Positions 12,787 through 23,700 of a stretch of 64,000 nucleotides of DNA are shown one piece after another (position 1 is the stretch's first letter; each line of letters opens with the position of its first letter). The stretch comes from Nematostella vectensis. Its lineage: Eukaryota; Cnidaria; Anthozoa; Actiniaria; Edwardsiidae. The DNA lies in the NCBI RefSeq assembly GCF_932526225.1, contig NC_064046.1, positions 2,728,001 to 2,792,000 of the forward strand, read 5' to 3'. The position numbers and the translations under genes are program-made. Under the pieces are notes generated by a model. It saw only the letters and a list, made by a program, of their open reading frames with translations. It did not search any database and had not been told where the DNA came from.

Positions 12787-13662
12787 TGTTCTCGATTGTT
12801 GAGTCTGAATTTTTTGTTTTTAGTGCTTAAATTAAGAAATTACTTTATCTGGGGTAAGAATTGCGGTTGACAGCAACTAAAGTCCCCATCTGTGAGTCTG
12901 TCTTATAAGTGAAACAATAAACGCTATTAACAATGGACACTGTATTCAGGAGGGTCTCCATTTTTTTTTTTTGCTAAGGTGACATTTTTTTATGTTTTTC
13001 AAGAAACAACTCTGCAAACAAAATAACGAGCAAGACAAATCTTAAGAAGAAAGTAGTTAACCAAGAAATGTTTGGAAGAGCAGAAGTGAGAAGCTGAACA
13101 GGAGCAATCTAAAAAAACACCTTTTCCTTTTTACACTGATGTCTGGAGCAGAAGCTAGTAAATATTCTGAATAAAGCAATGTAATACGCAAGACTCACAA
13201 TCCTATAACAACTTTATAAAAAAAACAATATGAAAAGCAAAAGAAAGGACTGCAGTGAATTACTTTGCTTTTCAAGTAACCAGGCATCCTCGAAATTTGG
13301 CAGGAGGGTATATTACAGTATAAGTGTGAAGAAAATCAAATTCTTTAACACTATGTAGCAAGAATCTTTAATTTGTTGAGCAGTCATATACTGATTTCTT
13401 TCCCACAACTTTGTTTAGGGATAATCATATTATTCATCTCATATTTACAAAGCAACTTGTATGGCGCTATATTTATAAAATATATTGTACAAAGATAAAC
13501 CATACAATATTTATACTAAACTGTATAAAGCCCTAGTACATGACAAGTAATAAATATAGTTATGATATTGTCAAAGAAAAATGCCTAATTATGCATATTT
13601 ATGATGACAAGGATCTGCAAGAATCTGCAATGTTTTCCCCTGAAAATGGCGCATAATTTTCG

Positions 13663-16600
13663 TCAATTCCTTGGCTCAATCACAAGTTTGTCATGCCCAT
13701 ACATTTGACTTAAAGCAGCCTAGAAAAAAAGGAGAAAATGAGAAATATAGAAAAAATGAAACTTTAACTATGTGAGTACATCCTTAGCAGACATCATAAT
13801 CAATGGCAGATCCATGATTTTTCAAAGGGTAGTTCAATTTATGAAAACTATACCCAAGTTCTCCAAGCAGTAAATTGTCCTCCCCTAAGGACAAAGATCT
13901 TTTTTCTTGAAAAGATTGTTTCTATTGAACAGGGGTTAAATTAGGCCCCGGCGGCCGGCAGAAGCGCAGGCTGTTTCCCACCGAGAGCCGGCTACTTCTA
14001 TTAAAAAAAGTCTTGAACTAAAAAGATAAAATAACTTCCACCCCCTACTTATAAATCCCCTATGCCTACTCTGAAAGTTAATGAAAGCCCTGTTGAACCC
14101 ACAGAACCACTGGAACTGCCACTGATAATTACCTATATAGCATATGTCTTTCTATGACCAGAACAAGAGTTCACAGTGAATACCATTTTTTAACTTTAAA
14201 GCTAGAGAGAAGACAAAGTCAGAAAAAAATAGATATAAATAGTGTTTTTTGAAAATTGGGTATTTTTTCAATTGCCACCTCTGCCAATAGTTTTGAGATT
14301 ACTAAGAGAAAGCATTAAAAGTGCATTAGTAGATCAAGGGTGATCTGGCTGTCAAGAAATATGTGATATGCATAAAAATAGCAAAATAAACCTTACCATA
14401 GGTAGAACCCTTAGCAAAAAGCTTGTGCCTGATCAAGTAAAGAAATTAACTGCAGCAAAATATAACTTACTTGTCTTTTAATAACTTCTAAATTCCACTC
14501 TGCTTCAGCTATGAATTTGTTAATTGATGCTTCATCGGTGATATTCTTATTTGATTTGAAGGCATCCCTAGTTCTTCTTATAGCATGCAATCTGAAAAAA
14601 ATAAATTCCTCTTTAACAAGTCTTAGAAAAACACCATTTTGTAATTATTTTGTATCCCACTTGCATTTGGAACACATACTCCAAACAGGGCCATAGCAGG
14701 GAGTGGAAAACTGGGGCACGTGCCCCCCCCAATATTTTCAAAAATTATAAGGAAATGACCAGTAGGGGCGTGGCTGTGCCCACAAAAATTTTCTTAATGT
14801 TTCTGTATTGTGCCCCTCCGATTTTAGAGGTCTGCTATGTCACTGTCAAAATATTATACTGACACAAAGTTGGCAGAAAGAAGTTTTCCTCAACATGCAA
14901 CCACTGGCTTACAAGCTATAGTATTTAAGACTGACTTTAAACACGAAACCGCACTATAAAAGGGTAAGGACCGCCCACAATTGACACCTTATGAATTAAA
15001 ATCCGAAGTAAAGATGGCTGGTTGTAGCGGAACTCGAAGTGGGAAAATAAATGTCTTCGATTTGCTTATATATCGTACAATTCAGAGAAAAAAATAATTC
15101 ATATTTAGAAATTAAATGTAGACTTATACAACACATATCAAATCTAAAAGCATAAGAGGAGCTGATTCTCGCAAGAATTTGACCAAGATTTGAGTTGAAT
15201 TTGAATTACGTGCCGACTTCCCCAGGCCATTCACAAGTCGTCCTTGTCACCGCCATGTTTTCCAGCCCACAATATCTTTAAAGCCACTACAAAGTATAGA
15301 ACATGCATGCAAAAGTCCCTCGGGATACGGGTTGAGCTATTGAAGAATTTTGGGACGTTATTCATTGATTTACTGAAACATAACAGCTGACCTATATATG
15401 GAATGCGCTACACGAGAGGCGAGTTGTCGAGTTACAAAGCCTCTACTGACAATCTTTAGCTGTTTACAGCAAGAATAGCAATGGAAATTATGTCCTACAG
15501 TATAGCAATTCTGCTGAAGATTTTAAAATTATTTCACTTTTGAATTGTCTGTTTACAATTTAGAATCTGCAACGTGACTTGCGCAACGGAAGTATATTTA
15601 TCAATCGCGGCTTGCACTGTGCGATTCTCTCATCCTTTTATTAAGTGGTTAAAACAACCTTTTTCCAAAAGTTTTGTTATATTATAGGTTTACTTACAAA
15701 GGAGGAATTCTTCAGGGGTAGTTTCTAGGCTAAAATGCAGATATTTTAGCTGCTAAGTGTGAGATTGTGAGACTGAGATCACATAACAGTGTGTGTAATT
15801 CAACATATACCGGTGTTTATTGTCATTCTCCGGTATGTGAAACCCTATTGAAGATTCCCAGTAGAGTTAATGCTATGAATTGTTGTAATTTGAAATAATT
15901 CAAGCAGGATAAAGTCAAAATCTTTCTCTCTATTCACGTTGTTATTCAAAGCGCTACATGACAAACGCCTGGCTTTTATAGATTCCGGAGTTACGCTTCG
16001 GAGCTTTGCGTGGCTGAACAAATAAATGACACTTCCTTGTACAAACAAAATATTCTAACCTTGCCGGTTATTCTTCCAAGGTGATGAATGTGGCTGTGAC
16101 TAGGAATACGCAAAGACCACCAGTAGCAAAAATATCCGAGATAAAGAAGAAAAAGAGAGAGATAGCAAAAGTTGTAATTACATACGCAATAAATAAGCAT
16201 TGCACTAAAAGTCTTACCAATCATATTATTCTTGTAAGCATTAAATATTCGATTTCCCTTCAAATAAAGATACTGAGTACTCGCTTCGATCCAAATTCGT
16301 GCCTCATTTGACTTCCAATAGTGATTGCTGGACCTCCACTCGCTTTCTAAACCTCACAAACGATCCAAATTTCATCTCACTGATTTTTTTAATCAGAAAA
16401 CGATTATCCTTGAAAATAAAATGCTAGCTAATAAGAAAAATACATTGTTCGTAACAGAAACTTGGATTCAGCTTTCAGATGGGCAGTGAAACATAGAGAA
16501 TTTTGAAGATTTATCAACAGCACTTTTCCTCCTCCTCAGCGATCGATCCGGGCTATCCATTTCAAAAGGCTAGAGAAGGTTTGACGCTCCTCCTTTAATT

Positions 16601-17949
16601 TTTGCGTCACTGTAATTTTTAAAAGATTTTAAAAGATTTGTGAAAATAATGTGAAAATTATGTGCCACGACAATTAGGAAAAAAAATTAAGTGAGTGCAC
16701 AAGAACCCTTTAGGGGAATATTAAATAAGCTTGGAAACACCTTGTCTATTTAGTCATCTAATGTACATATAGTACGGTAAGGGGTTGAGTTGGACGCGTA
16801 TTTATAGATTTTTATGAAACTAAATTTAGCCCACGCATCTTTTTGTTACAAATTGTTTCAGTTTTGATGATTACAGCACATATTATTTCCACTTGTTTTG
16901 CTTGATTTTATTACCCCAAAATCGCGAAATTGCAAAAATAAAGTAACTGTTTTTTTTACAAAAATAGGAAAATCGCGAAAATAAAGTGTCGGGAAAGATT
17001 GCCATCTCAAAATTGTGAAACATTGAAGTTGCGAAAATTAAGTGTAATAAGGCAGATAGAAACAAGAGAGATTCAAAACCACTTTATTACACTTGCATGC
17101 TAATTAGTTTCTTCCTGCGACTTTGAACTAGAAAGTTCAAGACTCGGTAAGATACAAATTGCATTCGAATTCCCACCCCAGGAATTCTTTACTTTGCAGC
17201 CCCCCGTGCTTTCGGAATTCCGAACTCTCCAACCCTCCATGATTTTAGAATTATGAGCTCGCCAGCCCCCATGTGCTATCGAAATTTCGAACTGGCCAAA
17301 TCCCCGTGTTTTTTGGAATTTCAAACTTGCCAGCCCCCCATGCTTTTGGGATTCCAAACTTCCCTACCCCTCCCACCCCCGTGCTTTTGGAATTCCGAAC
17401 TTGCCACCCCCCTCCCCCAGGAAATTCGCAAACCTGTAAATACAAATTAGCAATTATCTATATAAAAGATAAATAAAGTTGTGGAATCGTGAAAATCTAA
17501 AAATCTCTTCTTTCCTCTTTTACATTCTTCGAAAAGACTCGCCTTACTTCTTTCTCAATCACAAACCAAAGTGCACGTGTCATATGTTTGAGATAAAAAC
17601 ACAAATGTATTCGCATAATAGTGGTCTGGAATACCACGCTAGCTATTCAGAATAACATCTAAAAAACCCTTGTATATTTAGAATTCCTTTGCAAAAGTAT
17701 TTCTTCGACATCTAGTAAAAGTTACGGGGATAAACAAGGCAACGAGTTTCTTACATAACCCTCTAAAAACCGAAAAATGATTCAAATCTAAGCATCGATG
17801 CAGCGATCAAAATGGAAATAATTTAGGATTTCATCAAAGGAAGATTGGCTTTTAATTAAATGTACCTACCTATAGTTATAATTTGTGAATTTCTGTCCTT
17901 CCCGTAGGAGCTGTCGATAGAGTTGAAGAATCTTCGGTCTTGCAGCCAT
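13663..17949 (-). CDS. LYRM4: LYRM4 / ISD11, mitochondrial Fe-S assembly factor
   Basis: Three minus-strand exons, 17949-17870, 14591-14471 and 13719-13663 (TGA), join in phase to give 85 aa. The start MAARPKILQLYRQLLREGQ carries the LYR motif (residues 10-12). FTNYNYR, then AIRRTRDAF and NKNI, match the LYRM4 pattern of Tyr and Arg residues. The length agrees with the roughly 90-aa human protein. In the family, ISD11 binds and stabilises the cysteine desulfurase NFS1 together with acyl carrier protein in the mitochondrial matrix, where NFS1 supplies sulfur for Fe-S clusters. The first ATG is chosen because the LYR helix follows at once. Introns are 3.3 kb and 751 bp with standard GT-AG ends. 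Confidence 0.95.
16780..17070 (-). mobile_element. Inverted relative of the 37889-38303 element
   Basis: Runs such as ATAAAGTGTCGGGAAAGATT, CCCCAAAATCGCGAAAT and AGTTGGACGCG correspond, reverse-complemented, to sequence at about 37890-38150. The copy is diverged and its ends are less clear. Confidence 0.55.
17190..17430. repeat. Degenerate C-rich minisatellite, about 34-36 bp unit
   Basis: Variants of CCCCCGTGCTTTTGGAATTC plus CGAACTTGCCA recur about seven times with many substitutions. Open frames on both strands here reflect the repeat rather than a gene. Confidence 0.6.
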
Positions 17950-18210
17950 GTTGAATTCAAACTAGTAACCAGTCCTTTCAAAGCTCGAATTTTGTTCCAC
18001 AGGTAACCCGTGTTCCCACAAGCAGTAAAACAAACCTCTTCAGTGAAAATACCTCTTATCGTAATCGAAATGGGTGGTATTTTGTTTTAATGCTTCTGTC
18101 AGATGCTGCAATTTTAAACTTTTTTTTGCTATCTTACTTTAAAATTCATTTCAATAGATACCTGTGGTATCTACTAGTGCGCCTACGTAATCAGCTATCC
18201 CCAGTCTCTC

Positions 18211-18451
18211 TCAGTTTCTAAGAACTCGTCGAACGGAGACCAAAACATGTAAAGGAAAGAATGAGTCAGCTTTACAACAATGTACTCTAAGTGAAACCTC
18301 GGGACCAGCTTCGATGTTAATCCATAATGCCTGTCCACACCAAGACCTTGGTATTCGCAACTTTGCTTGCGTCCATAACGATTCTGCAAAGCCAGTAAGT
18401 TTTTCAGATATTGATACGACGTGCACGTCCTTTCGAAGTGCGTAATTCACA
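18211..18451 (-). CDS. Possible orphan terminal exon, unidentified
   Basis: On the minus strand a strong acceptor (TTTCTTTTCCCCAG) ends at 18452, and a frame stays open for 79 codons to a stop at 18211. The translation (NYALRKDVHVVSISEKLTGF near its start, SVRRVLRN at its end) is not repetitive and has mixed composition like real protein. I do not recognise the family. No partner exon was found to the right in 18452-20557. It could be the last exon of an undetected gene, a decayed copy, or chance. Confidence 0.25.
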
Positions 18452-20557
18452 CTGGGGAAAAGAAATCAAAAGTAAGAATTAGAATTGCTTGTCACTCAAC
18501 TCATCTCACGGTTCCCCACTTTTTAGGCTGAGTACTGCATTGTGCAAAAGGCACTCATTTACTGTTAACTTTTACGGAGAAGTCATTAGTTGTCGGAGGG
18601 GTGGGGGGGGGGGGGCTGTTAAGTTAAATTTGTTGGTTCTTCTGTTTTTTTCTTTTGGTTTTTCTGGTTAAAAAAATTTCGACCCTTACCCAATCTAAAG
18701 CACAAAACTGGTGACCATCCCCCAAAAAGGCAAGCAAAAATTAAGGCCCTCCCCCAGGACAAAAATACACAATTATGTACGAAGACATAATAGCATTTAT
18801 GCTGGACGTAGAAATTTGTGTTATTGTAAATTTAGCGTGTATCTTATCACACGGGAATGTTATCAGAGAGCAAAGCCTGTGGTCAGAACAGTGGGTTCAT
18901 GTTCGTTAACTGCACCAGAATATTGATGACAGGATAAACTCACATGAAAAGCTTGGGTTGTGGTAACTCGCCCCTTTTTTGTGAGACACAGTAGCAAGAA
19001 CGTCGTGGTTAAAGTCACTGAATCGTTCCTTTAGTCATCCTTCCTCCACCCTCAACACCGCCATCTCTTTTGGTAATATTATGCACGTGGCGGCTAAATT
19101 TGCCCCCTCCTAGTCGTTATGAATCAGTACAATTAGCAAGTTGGTTTATTAGGCTTAAAATTGACAAATGTAATTTCAGATGGTTTATTGATTGATGAGT
19201 TATTAAACGGCAATTAAGGTGGCCATAGAAATCCAACATGGTTTATTGATTGATTCAGCATAAGGCCTGTCGTGCGGCGTGCGCTAACAATGACACAAGA
19301 AGAATTATATCATATTGCTGCTGAGAATATATGTGCCAGTATAAAAGCTAAAAAAAGCGGTTACTTTATTGAAACTATACTCTAGTCTTGACACTTTCTT
19401 CCAGGTGCACCAGCAAATTCTATAACCGTATAAGCGTCAAGCCCACAAATGTAGTATATACCCACATATATGTAATAAGAAGTTGCCCACAAATGTAGGA
19501 AACCCACAATTGTAATAACGGGCGCTTTTAATGGTGTCATGCTGTACAAACAAAGGGGATTGGGCATTTTATATGCTTTATATTTTGTTAATGTTGTGGT
19601 TTGAAATGCTTCTTGGTTTGAAATTGTTAAAACCAGTTTGAAAAAAATTCAAACCAAGAAGCATTTCAAACCACAACAAATGTGGCATGGTTTGAATTTT
19701 TTTCAAACTGGTTTTAACAATTTCAAACCAAGAAGCATTTCAAACCACAACATTAACCCCATATGGCCTGAATGTCGCTGTTGCAAATGCAAATTTCGGC
19801 GAGCGAGGAGACAGACACCTCCCCCTGCACACCAAATTATTGTGTCTATGGGGGATGGCACTTATTAAGACATGCCCATAAAGGAGCGTCAGAGCTGTCT
19901 TTAAACACCACCAAGCCAGGAGTTGATTTTGAGCCCATTTTCAGGGGTGTAAATAATATTGTCAGGGGCAATTTTGCATTTTCAAATACATGAAATGCTA
20001 AATTATTGTTAAACCCATGGTAAAACTTGTAAAACCTTAATACAAAACAGCATCATTAACTCCCCTACGTAACTGAAAATTTATTTGCATATCTTTTCAT
20101 ACTGTACCATCAATCTGAAAAGTTAGTAGGGGGGGGGGGATCTTGACATGAATTGAAATTCGTAAATTCAGTAATGGAAGTTAATAAAACCAAAACTGAA
20201 AAAGATGAAAATAGTAGAAGCCATGATTTTCAATGCCAGCCAAATAAAAGTCATGAAAGTGCAAGCAAAAGGCGCATCACATTCATTTATCTATTTTGTA
20301 GGGGGTCTGGCGTTCTCCCCAGAAAAATTTAGAAATTCCAGAATTGTAGTAGGTTGGAAATTGATCAGAATACCTGTTCAAAAAAATAAAGCCCTCCCAT
20401 AAATCCTGTATCAAAATTTGACGCCCTCCCCCAAATTGACACACACACAAAAAAAAAACGAAAATCAATGCAAAAAATAGAACCCAAATCTGATATGTAA
20501 AACAATTCTGAGGGAGGAGGTTGAAGAAACAAAAGCAGATAATCACAAGCTGTTACC
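18452..20557. other. Intergenic stretch upstream of the E4-E2 fusion gene
   Basis: Contains a G run near 18600-18615, a nested palindromic element at 19593-19752, and a G run near 20130. This should hold the promoter of the large plus-strand gene and possibly an undetected first exon, because a pyrimidine-rich acceptor precedes 20652. No clear promoter motif was identified. Confidence 0.5.
19593..19752. mobile_element. Nested palindromic element
   Basis: Both outer ends are GTTGTGGTTTGAAATGCTTC and its complement. Internally the block AAACCAAGAAGCATTTCAAA occurs twice in one orientation and once inverted, so the element folds in two alternative ways. Noncoding. Confidence 0.7.
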
Positions 20558-20737
20558 ATGAGATTACCAATTGACAGTCTTCTTTACTTCTGCATTGTTA
20601 TACACAATCTTCATTTGATGCTGGGTTCATGTGTATCTTGTCCCTTTCGTAGTGATAGTGCTGCATATGATGACTTTATGGATGACCTTGAGGATGCGGT
20701 GAAGGACCCATCAGATAACAAAATATTGACCGATAAG
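20558..20737 (+). CDS. Fusion gene exon 1: signal-like N terminus
   Basis: ATG at 20558 opens [20 protein letters not shown], a short basic start and hydrophobic core that could be a signal peptide, then the acidic segment [20 protein letters not shown]. The donor is GATAAG|gtcagt at 20738, phase 0. Caution: the codons before 20652 overlap a pyrimidine-rich tract ending TTTCGTAG, which is itself a good acceptor. A spliced start at 20652 from an unseen upstream exon ending in phase 2 is therefore an alternative. It would remove the signal-like segment but keep the acidic part. Confidence 0.55.
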
Positions 20738-23700
20738 GTCAGTACTCATTCATTTTCATTGTCAATTTCCTATCGCATTAAAATCCTATGGCTCCTGTTA
20801 CTGTTCAATAGCGGAAATTGGTTGAAATGTTCTAAAGTATTAGTGTTCACTGTGTGATAGCTTGTATAACTAATATAATCATTGTAATATAAATAATATG
20901 TACAACTAGTAAAAGAAACCCCCTCCTCTTGGTAAGGGGACTCCCTCCTCTTGGTAAGGGGATTCCCTCCTCTTGGTAAGGGGACTCCCTTCTCTTGGTA
21001 AGGGGATTCCCTCCTCTTGGTAAGGGGACTCCCTTCTCTTGGTAAGGGGACTCCCTCCTCTTGGTAAGGGGACTTCCTTCTCTTGGTAAGGGGACCCCCT
21101 TCTCTTGGTAAGGGGACTCCCTTCTCTTGGTAAGGGGACTCCCTCCTGTTGGTAAGGGGACTCCCTCCTCTTGGTAAGGGGACTCCCTCCTCTTGGTAAG
21201 GGGACTCCCTCCTCTTGGTAAGGGGGCTCCCTCCTCTTGGTAAGGGGACTCCCTCCTCTTGGTAAGGGGACTCCCTCCTCTTGGTAAGGGGGACTTCCTT
21301 CTCTTGGTAAGGGGACTCCCTCCTCTTGGTAAGGGGACTCCCTCCTCTTGGTAAGGGGACTCCCTCCTCTTGGTAATGGGACTCCCTTCTCTTGGTAAGG
21401 GGATTCCCTCCTCTTGGTAATGGGGCTCCCTCCTCTTGGTAAGGGGACTCCCTCCTCTTGGTAAGGGGACTCCCTTCTTTTGGTAATGGGACTCCCTCCT
21501 CTTGGTAATGGGACTCCCTCCTCTTGGTTAGGAGGGGACTCCCTCCTCTTGGTAAGGCGACTCCCTCCTCTTGGTAAGGGGACTCCCTCCTTTTGGTAAT
21601 GGGACTCCCTCATCTTGGTAATGGGACTCCCTCATCTTGGTAATGGGACTCCCTCCTCTTGGTAAGGGGACTCCCTCCTCTTGGTAATGGGACTCCCTCC
21701 TCTTGGTAAGGGGACTCCCTCCTCTTGGTTAGGAGGGGACTCCCTCCTCTTGGTAAGGCGACTCCCTCCTCTTGGTAAGGGGACTCCCTTCCCTTGGAAA
21801 GGGGACTCCCTCCTCTTGGTAAGGGGACTCCCTCCTCTTGGTAAGGGGACTCCCTTCCCTTGGAAAGGGGACTCCTTCCTCTTGGTAATGGGGCTCCCTC
21901 CTCTTGGTAAGGGGACTCCCTCCTCTTGGTAAGGGGACTCCCTCCTCTTGGTAAGGGGACCCCCTCCTCTTGGTAAAGGGGACTCCCTCCTCTTGGTAAT
22001 GGGACTCCCTCCTCTTGGTAAGGGGACTCCCTCTTGGTAAAGGGACTCCCTCCTCTTGGTAAGGGGACTCCCTCCTCTTGGTAAGGGGACTCCCTCTTGG
22101 TAAGGGGACTCCCTCCTCTTGGTAAGGGGACTCCCTCCTCTTGGTAAGGGGACTCCCTCTTCTTGGTAAAGGGATTCCCTTCTCTTGGTAAGGGGACTCC
22201 CTCCTCTTGGTAAGGGGACTCCCTCCTCTTGGTAAGGGGACTCCCTCCTCTTGGTAAGGGGACTCCCTCCTCTTGGTAAGGGGACTCCCTCCTCTTGGTA
22301 AGGGGACTCCCTTCTCTTGGTAAGGGGACTCCCTTCTCTTGGTAATGGGACTCCCTCCTCTTGGTAATGGGACTCCCTCCTCTTGGTAAGGGGACTCCCT
22401 CCTCTTGGTAATGGGACTCCCTCCTCTTGGTAAGGGGACTCCCTCCTCTTGGTAATGGGACTCCCTCCTCTTGGTAATGGGACTCCCTCCTCTTGGTAAT
22501 GGGACTCTCTCCTCTTGGTAAGGGGACTCCCTCCTCTTGGTAAGGGGACTCCCTCCTCTTGGTAAGGGGGACTCCCTCCTCTTGGTAATGGGACTCCCTC
22601 CTCTTGGTAAGGGGACTCCCTTCTCTTGGTAAGGGGGACTCCCTCCTCTTGGTAATGGGACTCCCTCCTCTTGGTAATGGGACTCCCTCCTCTTGGTAAG
22701 GGGACTCCCTCCTCTTGGTAAGGGGACTCCCTCCTCTTGGTAAGGGGACTCCCTCCTCTTGGTAAGGGGACTCCCTCCTCTTAGTAATGGGACTCCCTCC
22801 TCTTGGTAATGGGACTCTCTCCTCTTGGTAAGGGGACTCCCTCCTGTTGGTAATGGGTCTCCCTCCTCTTGGTAAGGGGACTCCCTCCTCTTGGTAATGG
22901 GACTCCCTCCTGTTGGTAATGGGACTCCCTTCTCTTGGTAAAGGGACTCCCTTCTCTTGGTAAGGGGACCCCCTCTTCTTGGTAAGGGGACCCCCTCCTC
23001 TTGGTAAGGGGACTCCCTCCTCTTGGTAATGGGACTCCCTCCTCTTGGTAATGGGACTCCCTCCTCTTGGTAATGGGACTCTCTTTTCTTGGTAATGGGA
23101 CTCCCTCCTCTTGGTAATGGGACTCTCTCCTCTTGGTAAGGGGACTCCCTCCTGTTGGTAATGGGACTCCCTTCTCTTGGTAAAGGGACTTCCTTCTCTT
23201 GGTAATGGGACTCCCTCCTCTTGGTAATGGGACTCTCTCCTCTTGGTAAGGGGACTCCCTCCTGTTGGTAAGGGGACTCCCTTCTCTTGGTAAGGGGACT
23301 CCCTCTTCTTGGTAAGGGGACCCCCTCCTCTTGGTAAGGGGACTCCCTCCTCTTGGTAATGGGACTCCCTCCTCTTGGTAATGGGACTCCCTCCTCTTGG
23401 TAATGGGACTCTCTCCTCTTGGTAATGGGACTCCCTCCTCTTGGTAATGGGACTCCCTCCTCTTGGTAAGGGGACTCCCTCCTCTTGGTAAGGGGACTCC
23501 CTCCTCTTGGTAATGGGACTCCCTCCTCTTGGTAATGGGACTCCCTTCTCTTGGTAATGGGACTCCCTCCTCTTGGTAATGGGACTCCCTTCTCTTGGTA
23601 AAGGGACTCCCTTCTCTTGGTAAGGGGACCCCCTCTTCTTGGTAATGGGACTCTCTCCTCTTGGTAAGGGGACTCCCTCCTGTTGGTAATGGGACTCCCT

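Larger units (their letters stand above)
11593..13662. other. Spacer between the TLC gene and LYRM4
   Basis: Holds the presumed TLC-gene promoter (minus strand, just right of 11592), two palindromic elements (12241-12399 and 12661-12786) and the presumed LYRM4 3' UTR. A minus-strand ATG near 12113 opens only a 15-codon frame. No other gene is supported. Confidence 0.55.
14592..17869. other. LYRM4 intron 1 (3.3 kb)
   Basis: Noncoding. It includes part of a dispersed element at about 16780-17070 related, in inverse orientation, to 37889-38303, and a degenerate C-rich minisatellite at 17190-17430. Small open frames have no motif or matching splice phase. Confidence 0.6.

Noticed and set aside
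17100-17445. Gly/Trp-rich minus-strand frames (GGLASLKFQKTRGFGQFEIS)
   Set aside because: They follow a degenerate C-rich minisatellite in a LYRM4 intron, with overlapping plus-strand open frames.
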